Position numbers and translations under genes: made by a program. Shown here in pieces: positions 18,489-27,090 of a stretch of 64,000 nucleotides of DNA. Below the pieces are notes generated by a model. It worked only from the letters and a program-made list of their open reading frames with translations. It did not search any database and was not told where the DNA came from. Position 1 is the stretch's first letter, and each line of letters begins with the position of its first letter. Source of the stretch: Afipia sp. (lineage in GTDB: Bacteria > Pseudomonadota > Alphaproteobacteria > Rhizobiales > Xanthobacteraceae); NCBI GenBank assembly GCA_017308575.1, contig JAFKEQ010000007.1, positions 1-64,000 on the forward strand, written 5' to 3'.

Positions 18489-19613
18489 TCAGGCGGCGCT
18501 CTTGCTGTCGACGCTCAGCACACCGCGCCGGATCTGGTCTTCCTCGATGGATTCGAACAGCGCCTTGAAGTTGCCTTCACCGAATCCGTCATCGCCCTTG
18601 CGCTGGATGAATTCGAAGAAGATCGGGCCGATCGCGTTCGCCGAGAAAATCTGCAGCAGCACCTTGGTATGGCCGCCGTCCACCACGCCCTCGCCGTCGA
18701 TCAGAATGCCGTTTTTCTGCAGGCGCGCGATGTCCTCGCCATGCTTGGGCAGCCGCGCGTCGATGCGCTCGAAATAAGTCTCCGGCGGCGACGGCATGAA
18801 CGGCAAGCCATCCGCGCGCAGCTTCTCGATGGTCCGATAAATATCCTTCACGCCGCAGGCGATATGCTGGATGCCCTCGCCGCGATAGATGTTGAGATAT
18901 TCCTCGATCTGGCCGGAATCGCCCGCATCCTCGTTGATCGGAATTCGGATCTTGCCGTCAGGGCTGGTCAGCGCCCGCGAGAACAGGCCCGACGCGCGGC
19001 CCTCGATGTCGAAGAAGCGGATCTGCCGGAAATTGAACAGCTTCTCGTAAAAGCCGGTCCAGACATCCATGCGGCCGCGATGCACGTTATGGGTCAGATG
19101 ATCGAGATAGAACAGCCCCGCGCCTTCCGGGCGCGGATTGCGCACGCCAAGCCACTCGAATTCGGCATCATAGGCCGACCCCTTCGCGCCGTAGCAATCG
19201 ATGAAGTATAGCAGGCTGCCGCCGATGCCCTTGATCGCCGGAACCTCCAACGTCTTGCGCGCATCCATCTCGTCCGCAGGTTCGGCACCAAGCGCGAGCG
19301 CGCGCTCATAGGCGCGCTTCGCATCGACCACGCGAAACGCCATCGACGGCGCGCAAGGTCCATGCGCGGCGACGAAATCGATACCGTGGGTGCCGGGCTG
19401 CTCGTTGACAATGTAATTCACATCGCCCTGACGATAGACCGTGATCGCCTTGGTCCTGTGCCTGGCGACTGCGGTGAATCCCATCAGGCGGAACAGCGCA
19501 TGAAGCTGCTCGGGCTCGGGATGCGCATACTCGACGAACTCGAATCCGTCGGTGCCCATCGGGTTCTGGTCGGAAATGACGGCGGCCGGCGCGTCGTGCG
19601 GAAACGGACCCAT
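18489..19613 (-). CDS. hpd: 4-Hydroxyphenylpyruvate dioxygenase
   Basis: 374 residues, the normal length. The iron ligands are His172 in YLDHLTHNV, His250 in GEGIQHIACGV and Glu334 in IFFEFIQRKG. The enzyme turns 4-hydroxyphenylpyruvate into homogentisate, which feeds hmgA nearby. The ATG at 19611-19613 has GGGAGA upstream; the longer frame beyond it covers the promoter. It is transcribed divergently from an Lrp/AsnC regulator, and a 17-bp palindrome lies between the two starts. Confidence 0.96.
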   Translation of the reverse strand: MGPFPHDAPAAVISDQNPMGTDGFEFVEYAHPEPEQLHALFRLMGFTAVARHRTKAITVYRQGDVNYIVNEQPGTHGIDFVAAHGPCAPSMAFRVVDAKRAYERALALGAEPADEMDARKTLEVPAIKGIGGSLLYFIDCYGAKGSAYDAEFEWLGVRNPRPEGAGLFYLDHLTHNVHRGRMDVWTGFYEKLFNFRQIRFFDIEGRASGLFSRALTSPDGKIRIPINEDAGDSGQIEEYLNIYRGEGIQHIACGVKDIYRTIEKLRADGLPFMPSPPETYFERIDARLPKHGEDIARLQKNGILIDGEGVVDGGHTKVLLQIFSANAIGPIFFEFIQRKGDDGFGEGNFKALFESIEEDQIRRGVLSVDSKSAA

Positions 19614-19703
19614 GGCGATCTCCCTTCGATTCTTCTTCAGGACGTATCGTGCGCCGCATTCGATGCAAAAGGCATGTAAAATAAGGCCCGTTTTGCTATA
19701 ATC

Positions 19704-19720
19704 ATGCACGGTTCGTGCAT
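19704..19720. promoter_or_regulatory. Palindromic operator candidate between hpd and the Lrp-type regulator
   Basis: ATGCACG-GTT-CGTGCAT is a perfect 7-bp inverted repeat with a 3-nt spacer. It lies 91 nt from the hpd start and 19 nt before the regulator start. TATAAT at 19697-19702, read rightward, partly overlaps nothing of the palindrome and could be the regulator gene's -10, though no good -35 matches it. Confidence 0.65.
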
Positions 19721-19738
19721 TAATGACGGATTTTACGC

Positions 19739-20215
19739 ATGATTTCGCTGGACGGTTTCGACCTCAAAATTCTCGCCGCCTTGCAGAGCGACGGCCGGCT
19801 GACCAATCAACAGCTCGCCGACCTGGTCGGCCTGTCCGCCTCTCAATGCTCGCGGCGGCGGACGCGGCTTGAGGAGGAGAAGGTGATCGCGGGCTATCAC
19901 GCCGATCTCGCCAGCGAAGCGCTCGGCTTTCACGTGCTCGCCTTCATCCAGATCACGCTGGCGACGCATTCACCGAACAACGCCAAGCGCTTTCGCGATC
20001 TGATGCGGCGAGTGGATGAGATTCAGGAAGCCTATTCGCTGACAGGCGATGCGGATTATCTGCTGAAGGTCGTGCTCACCGATCTCAAAAGCCTCTCAGA
20101 CATCGTCAACGACGTGCTGATGCCACACGAAAGCGTCGCCCATGTGCGCTCGTCTATCGTGCTCGACCGGCTGAAGACCACGCGCAAGCTGCCGCTGAAG
20201 AAAATTGCGACTTAG
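19739..20215 (+). CDS. Lrp/AsnC family transcriptional regulator
   Basis: 158 residues. The N-terminal helix-turn-helix (LDGFDLKILAALQSDGRLTN and QQLADLVGLSASQCSRR) is followed by the RAM ligand domain (YSLTGDADYLLKVVLTDL). The divergent position makes it the probable regulator of hpd, sensing an aromatic amino acid or keto acid. The palindrome at 19704-19720 is its likely site and also covers its own promoter. Its stop overlaps the convergent fahA stop by 4 nt. Confidence 0.93.
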   Translation: MISLDGFDLKILAALQSDGRLTNQQLADLVGLSASQCSRRRTRLEEEKVIAGYHADLASEALGFHVLAFIQITLATHSPNNAKRFRDLMRRVDEIQEAYSLTGDADYLLKVVLTDLKSLSDIVNDVLMPHESVAHVRSSIVLDRLKTTRKLPLKKIAT

Positions 20216-21483
20216 AGCGCCGGCAAAATCGTTCCCTCGACCTCGCCGAATCCGACGCGATATCCGTCGCGCTGACACCAGCCGCGGATGGTCAGCGAGT
20301 CGCCATCCTCAAGGAAAGAGCGCGTCACGCCGCCTCCGAGATCGAGCGGCTCGGCGCCGCCCCAGCTCAACTCCAGCATGCTGCCGCGCTCGCTCTTCTC
20401 GGGGCCGCTGATCGTTCCGGAGCCGAGCAGATCGCCGACATTCATCGCGCAGCCCGATGACGCATGATGCGCAAGCTGCTGTACCGACGACCAGTACATA
20501 TACTTGAAGTTCGTGCGGGTGATGACGGCGGGCTTTTGCAGCTTTTCCGTTTTCAGATCGACCTCAAGCCGCAGGTCGTAATTGTTCGCGCCCTTCTGCT
20601 GCAGATACGGCAGTGGGGTCGGCTCCTGCGCTGGTCCCTTGACGCGGAAAGGCTCCAGCGCCTCACGGGTCACAACCCACGGGCTGATCGAGGTTCCGAA
20701 GGCCTTGGCCTGAAACGGTCCAAGCGGCACATACTCCCACGCCTGGATGTCGCGCGCGCTCCAGTCGTTGAGCAGCGTGAAGCCGAAGATCATCTCTTCC
20801 GCCTGCTTCTCGGTCAGCATATCGCCCATCGCCGAGGCCTGTCCGATGACGACACCCATTTCGAGTTCGAAATCGAGCCGCTTGCACGGACCGAACACCG
20901 GCATATCCGCCGTGGGCGGTTTTAACTGTCCGCGCGGGCGGCGGATCGGCGTGCCGCTGACCACGACCGTCGAAGCGCGGCCATTGTAGCCGATCGGAAT
21001 CGACAGCCAGTTCGGCATCAGCGCGTTGTCCTTGCCGCGGAACATGATGCCGACATTGGTGGCGTGCTCCTTCGACGAATAGAAATCGGTGAAACCATCG
21101 ACCTCAAAAGGCATGTGCATCTGCGCGAAATTCCGCGGCACCAGCGCGCGGTTACGCAGTTCCTTGTTGTCGCGCAATTCGTGATGATCATGCCGCAACA
21201 GTTCGCTGATCCGCGCGCGCGTCTTGGTCCATACCTGCGGCCCGAGCGCCATGAAGGCATTCAGCGACGGCCGCGCGAATATGCCTGTGGCATTCTCGAA
21301 GCGGATCAGTCCCGCCGCTTCCAGCGCGGCCAGATCGAGCACGAAATCACCAATGGCGACGCCGACGCGCAGGTCCGGCTGATCCGGCGTGAAGAACACG
21401 CCATAAGGCAGGTTCTGGATCGGGAAATCCGAGGACGGATCGACCCCGATGAAAGAGCGAAGCTTCGGATCGTTGGGGTGCAT
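20212..21483 (-). CDS. fahA: Fumarylacetoacetase
   Basis: 423 residues, full length. Family blocks include FTDFYSSKEHATNVGIMFRG, PCKRLDFELEMGVVIG (metal-binding acids), LLNDWSARDIQAWEY and GDLLGSGTISGP. It splits fumarylacetoacetate into fumarate and acetoacetate, the last step of the homogentisate pathway. The ATG at 21481-21483 follows AGGACGGA. It is the last gene of the six-gene leftward operon, 14 nt after maiA. Confidence 0.96.
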   Translation of the reverse strand: MHPNDPKLRSFIGVDPSSDFPIQNLPYGVFFTPDQPDLRVGVAIGDFVLDLAALEAAGLIRFENATGIFARPSLNAFMALGPQVWTKTRARISELLRHDHHELRDNKELRNRALVPRNFAQMHMPFEVDGFTDFYSSKEHATNVGIMFRGKDNALMPNWLSIPIGYNGRASTVVVSGTPIRRPRGQLKPPTADMPVFGPCKRLDFELEMGVVIGQASAMGDMLTEKQAEEMIFGFTLLNDWSARDIQAWEYVPLGPFQAKAFGTSISPWVVTREALEPFRVKGPAQEPTPLPYLQQKGANNYDLRLEVDLKTEKLQKPAVITRTNFKYMYWSSVQQLAHHASSGCAMNVGDLLGSGTISGPEKSERGSMLELSWGGAEPLDLGGGVTRSFLEDGDSLTIRGWCQRDGYRVGFGEVEGTILPAL

Positions 21484-21497
21484 GGGTCCGTCCTGAA

Positions 21498-22136
21498 TTA
21501 TTCGGCGTCGGGCTGGTTGGCCGGCGCGGCGGAAGCAAAAGCGTCAAGTTTCGCGGCGGCCGCATCGACGCCCAAGATACGCCTGTAAGGCGCAAGGTCC
21601 ACGCCGAAGCGGCGCGCATTGAACACCTGCGGTACGAGGCAGATGTCCGCCAGTGTCGGAGTTTCGCCAAGGCAGAACGGCCCCGGAAGCTGCGAAAGCC
21701 TTGCCTCGATGGCATCGAAGCCGGTTTCGATCCAGTGCCTCGACCACGCCGCGCGGGTCGCCTCGTCAACGCCCATCTCGATCAGCCGGTTCAGCACCCG
21801 CAGATTGCCGATGGGATGGATGTCGCTGACGGCGACCAGCGCGATCTCGCGCGCGACCGCCCGCCCCTTCGCATCCGGCGGCAACAGCGGCGGCTGTGGA
21901 TGGGTCTCGTCGAGATATTCGATGATCGCCAGCGACTGCGCCAGTTGCAGATCTCCGTCGATCCAGTACGGCACCAGCCCCGCCGGATTGATCTTGCGAT
22001 AGGATTCCTGCGTTTGTTCACCCTTGCGCAGATGCACGAAACGATGGTCCGCACTCAAGCCCTTCAGGTTGAGCGCGATGCGCACACGATAGGCCGCCGT
22101 CGAGCGGAAGTAGCCGTAGAGAACAGCGTCACTCAT
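21498..22136 (-). CDS. maiA: Maleylacetoacetate isomerase (zeta-class GST)
   Basis: 212 residues. The glutathione-site motif YFRSTAAYRVRIALNLKG matches the zeta-class SSxxYRVRIAL pattern, and NPAGLVPYWIDG and QSLAIIEYLDETHP complete the thioredoxin-like half. TLADICLVPQVFNARRFGVD is typical of the helical half. The enzyme isomerises maleylacetoacetate to fumarylacetoacetate using glutathione. It lies between hmgA and fahA in pathway order. Confidence 0.95.
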   Translation of the reverse strand: MSDAVLYGYFRSTAAYRVRIALNLKGLSADHRFVHLRKGEQTQESYRKINPAGLVPYWIDGDLQLAQSLAIIEYLDETHPQPPLLPPDAKGRAVAREIALVAVSDIHPIGNLRVLNRLIEMGVDEATRAAWSRHWIETGFDAIEARLSQLPGPFCLGETPTLADICLVPQVFNARRFGVDLAPYRRILGVDAAAAKLDAFASAAPANQPDAE

Positions 22137-22148
22137 GTACAGCGGCTT

Positions 22149-23495
22149 TCACGGCTTCGACGGGTCGAAGCGGCGCTCCAGCCCCTGCCAGCAATCGGCA
22201 TAATCGTCCTGCAAGGTGCCGGACGTGGCGGCATATTCGGTCACGCGCTGGGGAAAGCGCGTCTCGAACATGAAGGCCATGGTGCCGGTGAGCTTCACCG
22301 GCTTCAGTTCGCCATTACTGGCATGGTCAAACGCCTCGCGATCAGGCCCATGCGGCAACATCATGTTGTGCAGGCTGATACCACCCGGAACGAAGCCCTG
22401 CGGCTTGGCATCATAGACGCCATAGATCAGCCCCATGAACTCCGACATGATGTTCATGTGATACCACGGGGGGCGGAAAGTGTTTTCCGCCACCATCCAG
22501 CGTTCCGGGAAGATTACGAAATCGATATTCGCCGTACCCGCTGTTTCCGATGGCGAGGTCAGCACCGTGAAGATCGACGGATCGGGATGATCGAAGCCGA
22601 TGGCGCCGATCGGCGAGAAGGTCCGCAGGTCGTATTTGTAGGGCGCGTAGTTGCCGTGCCACGCCACCACGTCGATCGGCGAATACGGCAGCTTGGTCAT
22701 AAACAGCGATCCGCCCCACTTCACATAAAGCTCGGTCGGCGTTTCCTTGTCTTCATAGGCCGCAACCGGTGTGAGGAAATCGCGCGAATTGGCGAGACAG
22801 TTCGCGCCGATCGGCCCGCGCTCCGGCAGCGTGAACGCGCCGCCGTAATTCTCGCAGAGATAGCCGCGCGCCGGGCCGGACGGAATCTCCACGCGAAACT
22901 TTACGCCGCGCGGAATCACGGCGATCTCGCCCGGTTCGATATCGATGATGCCGAACTCGGTGACGAGGCGCAGATTGCCGTCCTGCGGCACGAACATCAG
23001 TTCGCCGTCCGCATTGTAGAAATTCTGATCCACCATTGACTTGGTGATGAGATAAATATGCGCCGCCATGCCGGCCTGCGTATTGGCGTCGCCCGCCGTG
23101 GTCATGGTGCAGACGCCCTGAAGGAAGGTCTGCTCCGTCCTCGGCATCGGCGCGGGATTCCAGCGCAGTTGCGCGATCGGCATGTCGTGCTCGGTGCACG
23201 GCGCGGTGCGCCAGTGTCCTGCATCGGCTTTGGTGAAGCGGCCGGAGTGCTTCACCGACGGGCGGATGCGATAGAGCCATGAGCGCTCGTTGGTGCCGCG
23301 CGGCGCAGTGAACGGCGAACCGGACAATTGCTCCGCATAAAGCCCGTAAGCGCAGTTCTGCGGCGAATTCCGCCCGATCGGCAGTGCGCCCGGCAAGGCT
23401 TCGGTCTCGAAGCTGTTGCCGAAGCCGGACATATAGCCCGGCGTGACGTTGACGGCGTTGCGGTTCACAAGGCCGGGAGCTGTGTTGATGTTCAT
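22149..23495 (-). CDS. hmgA: Homogentisate 1,2-dioxygenase
   Basis: 448 residues. The opening YMSGFGNSFETEALPGALP, the iron-site region PPWYHMNIMSEFMGLIYG and SLHNMMLPHGPD are diagnostic. The enzyme opens the ring of homogentisate to maleylacetoacetate. A strong AAGGAGG lies 8 nt before the ATG at 23495. The MBL-fold gene ends 4 nt upstream, so the genes are tightly coupled. Confidence 0.97.
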   Translation of the reverse strand: MNINTAPGLVNRNAVNVTPGYMSGFGNSFETEALPGALPIGRNSPQNCAYGLYAEQLSGSPFTAPRGTNERSWLYRIRPSVKHSGRFTKADAGHWRTAPCTEHDMPIAQLRWNPAPMPRTEQTFLQGVCTMTTAGDANTQAGMAAHIYLITKSMVDQNFYNADGELMFVPQDGNLRLVTEFGIIDIEPGEIAVIPRGVKFRVEIPSGPARGYLCENYGGAFTLPERGPIGANCLANSRDFLTPVAAYEDKETPTELYVKWGGSLFMTKLPYSPIDVVAWHGNYAPYKYDLRTFSPIGAIGFDHPDPSIFTVLTSPSETAGTANIDFVIFPERWMVAENTFRPPWYHMNIMSEFMGLIYGVYDAKPQGFVPGGISLHNMMLPHGPDREAFDHASNGELKPVKLTGTMAFMFETRFPQRVTEYAATSGTLQDDYADCWQGLERRFDPSKP

Positions 23496-23499
23496 CGCA

Positions 23500-24456
23500 C
23501 TATCCTCCTTGCAGCGCCGCCCACATCTCGCGGTCGCGCTTGTCGGTCCAGATCACGGGATCGTCGATCCCGGAAGCTTCGTCGAAAGCGCGCGAGACAT
23601 TGAACGGCAGACAATGTTCGTAAATCGCAAAGCTGGAGAATTTCGGGTCCATCACGTCGCGCGAGGCCGCCATGGTTTCTTTCAACGTCCGCCCCCTAGC
23701 GACCGAAAGCTCCGCAGCGCCGTAAAGCGTGGTGACGAAATCGCGGGTCATCGCGATGGCCTCGTTGACCGTCGCTGTCCCCTTCAGCGCATCGCCGCGC
23801 CCCGGCGCGACCGCTTTCGGATTGAAGTCGCGGATTTCGTTGAGCGTCAGCGGCCACTCGCGCAGCATTGCATCGCCGCAATAGCAGGCCGAATGATATT
23901 CGATCAGGTCGCCGGAGCACATCACCTGCGCATCCGGCACCCAGGCCACGATGTCCCCTGATGTATGCCCCGCGCCCAGATGCATCAATTGCACCTCGCG
24001 CTTGCCGAGATAGATGGTCATGCCGGTGTCGAAGGTCAGTGTCGGCCAGGTCAATCCGGGAATGCTCTCCGCATCACGGAACAGCCGGGGAAACCGGCCG
24101 AATTCGGAATCCCAGTCCTGCTGGCCGCGCTCGACGATGAGCCGCTGGGTTTCGGACGACGCGACGACGCCCTGCGCCTTGTAGGCCGACGCGCCGAGCA
24201 CGCGCACCGCATGATAATGGGACAGCACGACGTATTTGATCGGCTTGTCGGTCACGGTCTTGACCCGTTCGATCACACTGTTCGCCATCGCGGGCGTTGC
24301 CTGCGCATCGAACACGAGGCAGCTGTCATCACCGACGATCACCGCGGTGTTGGGATCGCCCTCCGCCGTAAAGGCATAGATATCCGGGCCGATCTCCGAG
24401 AAAGTGATTGTCTTCTCGGTCATGTCTCCGGTCGAAGCGAAACCTTTTGCGGTCAT
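23500..24456 (-). CDS. MBL-fold metallo-hydrolase with an altered HxHxDH motif
   Basis: 318 residues with the overall fold of metallo-beta-lactamase hydrolases. The first metal motif reads His80-Tyr-His82-Ala-Val84-Arg85, so the usual Asp-His pair is replaced by Val-Arg. Later metal residues are kept: the histidine in AGHTSGDIVAWVP and the aspartate in MCSGDLIEYHS. One metal site therefore looks lost or rebuilt. It starts in an ATGA overlap with the DUF2783 gene and is 4 nt from hmgA, so it belongs to the homogentisate operon. A thioesterase or lactonase role acting on a pathway side product is possible; nothing in the sequence proves it. Confidence 0.85.
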   Translation of the reverse strand: MTAKGFASTGDMTEKTITFSEIGPDIYAFTAEGDPNTAVIVGDDSCLVFDAQATPAMANSVIERVKTVTDKPIKYVVLSHYHAVRVLGASAYKAQGVVASSETQRLIVERGQQDWDSEFGRFPRLFRDAESIPGLTWPTLTFDTGMTIYLGKREVQLMHLGAGHTSGDIVAWVPDAQVMCSGDLIEYHSACYCGDAMLREWPLTLNEIRDFNPKAVAPGRGDALKGTATVNEAIAMTRDFVTTLYGAAELSVARGRTLKETMAASRDVMDPKFSSFAIYEHCLPFNVSRAFDEASGIDDPVIWTDKRDREMWAALQGG

Positions 24457-24686
24457 TTGCAGTCCTTTGTCGATATCGTTGAGCCGGCGGCGCTGCCGAT
24501 CTGCCGCTTTGCCAGCGTAATGGCGTCCCGCAACACTTCTGCGTCACCGATATGATTGGCAAGGATCAGAACCAGCGCGGTATCCAGCGATGCGCTGTCG
24601 TCCCCGCTCAGTCCGCGGTGCGCCTCCACCACCATCCTGTAGGCGGAATCCGGATCTGCGAAATTCGAGCGCGTCGAGAGTGTCAT
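24453..24686 (-). CDS. DUF2783 small protein
   Basis: 77 residues, soluble and helical, with SAYRMVVEAHRGLSGDDSAS and LVLILANHIGDAEVL. I recognise it as DUF2783, a family of unknown function often placed in aromatic degradation operons. It overlaps its neighbours on both sides by 4 nt (ATGA), showing tight translational coupling with the monooxygenase and the MBL-fold protein. It may be a helper of one of them. Confidence 0.8.
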   Translation of the reverse strand: MTLSTRSNFADPDSAYRMVVEAHRGLSGDDSASLDTALVLILANHIGDAEVLRDAITLAKRQIGSAAGSTISTKDCK

Positions 24687-26305
24687 GATGCAACTCCCGT
24701 GTTTGCGCTAGCGCGCGCCATTGCAGCCCCTACACCGGCCTCGGTCGGCTTTTTGAAGCGCGCCGCGACATAGCCATCGGGCCGCAACAGATAGGCCGCG
24801 CCGGCCGACACATCATAACGTTTCGCGAAAGCGCCCGTTGCATCGCGCAGCGGGGCTTTCTCTCCGATCCGGATCGAAGGACACGCGGCAATATCCGTAT
24901 CGGCACCGTTGGCAGCCTGAAGCAGAACGAATCCGCCGAACGCTTTGCGCGCCTCACTCAGATAAACCGGCTTTCCGGCACCATCCGTCAGCGGCGCATC
25001 AATCATCTGCGCGCCAGGACGCGGACCGGCGGCCCAGACATCGACATCGGGCGTGGACAGCGGCGTGTCGTAAACCGACGGCGTCGACAGCCGCCCGCCA
25101 TTGACCATGCGCTTGGCAAACTCCGTGTCCCTGGCCAGTTGCAGCACCATCTTCCGCATCCGGCGCTCCTGCGCCGAATGCGGCGCGATGAAGTCGGTCG
25201 CGCGGGTCGACGCGCGGATGTTTTCGTCGGCGGCGAGACTGCGTTCGATGCCGTAGCTATCGAGCAACAAGGCTGATGCCTCGCCGCGCAGGATCAACGA
25301 CAATTTCCACGCGACATTCTCGGCATCCTCAAGTCCCGAATTCGCACCGCGCGCACCGAATGGCGACACCTGATGCGCGGAATCCCCTGCGAAGATCACG
25401 CGCTCGTGGACGAAACGCTGCATGCGGCGGCACTGGAATTTGTAGATGGAGATCCATTCGAAATCGAAATTCGCGTGACCCAGCATGCGCTCAATGCGCG
25501 GGCGCACATTCTCCGGTAACCGCTCGACGGCAGGGTCAGCGTCCGGCCCCAGTTGCAGATCGATGCGCCAGACGTCATCTGGCTGGCGATGCAGCAGTGC
25601 GGACTGGCCGCCGTGAAACGGCGGATCGAACCAGAACCAGCGCTCGGTCGGGAATTCCGCCGTCATCTTTACATCGGCGATCAGGAACTGATCCTCGAAC
25701 ACTTCGCCGGAAAACTCCGCGCCGACCAAACCACGCAGCGCCGAGCGCGCACCGTCGCATGCGACGACATAATCCGCCTTCAGATGATAGCGGCCGTCCG
25801 GCGTATCGATGGCGAGAATGGCATGATCGTTGCGCTGCTCCAGCCCGACAACCTTGTTGCGCCAACGCAAGTCGATCTGCGGCAACTCGCCGACGCGATC
25901 GACCAGAAATGCTTCGGCATAATACTGCTGCAGATTGATGAAGGCCGGCATCTTGTGACCGTCTTCCGGCAGCAGATCGAACTGATAGAGCAACTGATCC
26001 TGAAGAAAGATCTTGCCGACCTTCCAGACCACGCCCTTTTCGACCATGCGCTCGGCGACGCCGAGGCGATCCCACAATTCCAGCGAGCGCTTGGAGAAAC
26101 AGATGGCGCGCGAGCCCTCACCGATCCGGTCGGCATCATCCAGCACCACGACGGGATGGCCGCGCTGTGCCAGATCGATGGCGAGCGTCAGGCCGACCGG
26201 CCCCGCCCCGACCACCACCACAGGATGGCGGGCGGCATCCGCCGCCGTCCTGCCCTGATCGGCGTGGCGGCGATAGCCAAACTGGGTGACGGGAGGATTC
26301 GGCAC
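24683..26305 (-). CDS. FAD-dependent aromatic monooxygenase (MhpA/PheA-like)
   Basis: 540 residues from the GTG at 26305 (AGGG upstream); a GTG at 26383 would add 26 residues but would leave almost no leader after the predicted promoter. The FAD motif is VVVVGAGPVGLTLAIDLAQR, the ribose-binding motif VIFAGDSAHQVSPFGARGAN, and DG appears in YVVACDGARSALRG. A thioredoxin-like C-terminal domain follows, as in 3-(3-hydroxyphenyl)propionate hydroxylase. As first gene of the homogentisate operon it probably hydroxylates a phenolic acid, for example 3-hydroxyphenylacetate to homogentisate. That substrate is inferred only from position. Confidence 0.87.
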   Translation of the reverse strand: MPNPPVTQFGYRRHADQGRTAADAARHPVVVVGAGPVGLTLAIDLAQRGHPVVVLDDADRIGEGSRAICFSKRSLELWDRLGVAERMVEKGVVWKVGKIFLQDQLLYQFDLLPEDGHKMPAFINLQQYYAEAFLVDRVGELPQIDLRWRNKVVGLEQRNDHAILAIDTPDGRYHLKADYVVACDGARSALRGLVGAEFSGEVFEDQFLIADVKMTAEFPTERWFWFDPPFHGGQSALLHRQPDDVWRIDLQLGPDADPAVERLPENVRPRIERMLGHANFDFEWISIYKFQCRRMQRFVHERVIFAGDSAHQVSPFGARGANSGLEDAENVAWKLSLILRGEASALLLDSYGIERSLAADENIRASTRATDFIAPHSAQERRMRKMVLQLARDTEFAKRMVNGGRLSTPSVYDTPLSTPDVDVWAAGPRPGAQMIDAPLTDGAGKPVYLSEARKAFGGFVLLQAANGADTDIAACPSIRIGEKAPLRDATGAFAKRYDVSAGAAYLLRPDGYVAARFKKPTEAGVGAAMARASANTGVAS

Positions 26306-26402
26306 GTTTCTGACCCTGCGATAATCGGCTTCTTGAATGAAGCTCTGGTGTGATCGCCCGCGCGGCGAGAGAAGAAACGCCACATTCAGGACACTGGCCA
26401 GC

Positions 26403-26431
26403 AGGATAAACCAACGCTATGATGGTTGCAA
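26403..26431 (-). promoter_or_regulatory. Candidate promoter of the homogentisate operon
   Basis: Read leftward, TTGCAA (26431-26426) is followed after exactly 17 nt by TATCCT (26408-26403). The -35 lies inside the palindrome at 26425-26438, so a bound regulator would block it. The resulting leader to the GTG at 26305 would be about 90 nt. Confidence 0.5.
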
Positions 26432-26438
26432 CTGCAAC
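26425..26438. promoter_or_regulatory. Palindromic operator candidate for the MarR regulator
   Basis: GTTGCA-AC-TGCAAC is a perfect 6-bp inverted repeat. It lies between the divergent MarR gene and the monooxygenase gene and covers the candidate -35 of the operon. Confidence 0.6.
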
Positions 26439-26476
26439 TAATAGCCGGCGCGCCCGGCCAAAGAGCACTGACCCCC

Positions 26477-26956
26477 GTGAGCAAGCTCGATCTGTTCAAA
26501 TTCGTGCCGTTCCGGCTGAACCGCCTCGCTGCGGAAGTCAGCACGGAACTCGCCAGCGACTATCGGGAGCGCTACGGCCTCGACATTCCGGAGTGGCGTG
26601 TGCTGGCGACGCTCGGCTTCCGCGACGAAGCCTGCACCGCGCAATACATCGCCCATTGCACGCGGACGCATAAATCGACCATCAGCCGCGCGGTGGCCCA
26701 TCTTCTGGAACAGAGAATCATTGAACGGGTGGAAAACGCCGACGACCGCCGCGAGTTCGCGCTGCAGATGACGGACAAGGGCCGCGCACTGTATGACGAA
26801 CTGGTCCCGCGGCTGCGGCGCAAGGAACAGGACATCCTGTCATGCCTCTCCGCGACCGAGCGGAAGGCATTCGCCTCCGCGCTCGGCAAAATCGAGAAGT
26901 CGCTCGATCTCATCCAGAGCGCGAAGGACTCACGGGCGAAGAAGGACGCGTATTAG
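26477..26956 (+). CDS. MarR family transcriptional regulator
   Basis: 159 residues from the GTG at 26477; a TTG at 26426 lies within the operator and is less likely. The winged helix is CTAQYIAHCTRTHKSTISRA followed by VAHLLEQRIIERVENADDRR, with the wing arginine-acid pair of MarR proteins. Divergent from the homogentisate operon, it is the likely local repressor, released by homogentisate or a related acid. Its ribosome site is weak. Confidence 0.88.
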   Translation: MSKLDLFKFVPFRLNRLAAEVSTELASDYRERYGLDIPEWRVLATLGFRDEACTAQYIAHCTRTHKSTISRAVAHLLEQRIIERVENADDRREFALQMTDKGRALYDELVPRLRRKEQDILSCLSATERKAFASALGKIEKSLDLIQSAKDSRAKKDAY

Positions 26957-26998
26957 GGCCGATAGTTCGCAGCCGAGCGCAGGAGCATCTTCTGCGTC

Positions 26999-27018
26999 AT
27001 TCCCGCGCAAGCGGGAAT
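26999..27018 (+). terminator. Hairpin after the MarR gene
   Basis: ATTCCCGC-GCAA-GCGGGAAT is a perfect 8-bp stem 42 nt after the MarR stop. Only a short TTAGTCTCTC follows, so it may be a repeat fragment serving as a weak terminator. Confidence 0.4.
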
Positions 27019-27028
27019 TTAGTCTCTC

Positions 27029-27060
27029 AAAAAAAGCGTCCCCGATTTCGCGGGGACGCT
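27029..27060 (-). terminator. Intrinsic terminator of the chemoreceptor gene
   Basis: Read leftward, AGCGTCCCCG-CGAAAT-CGGGGACGCT forms a perfect 10-bp stem and is followed by a run of seven U. It lies 30 nt after the chemoreceptor stop codon. Confidence 0.88.
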
Positions 27061-27090
27061 CGGATACAAAGTCGACGGTAACGTATCGGC

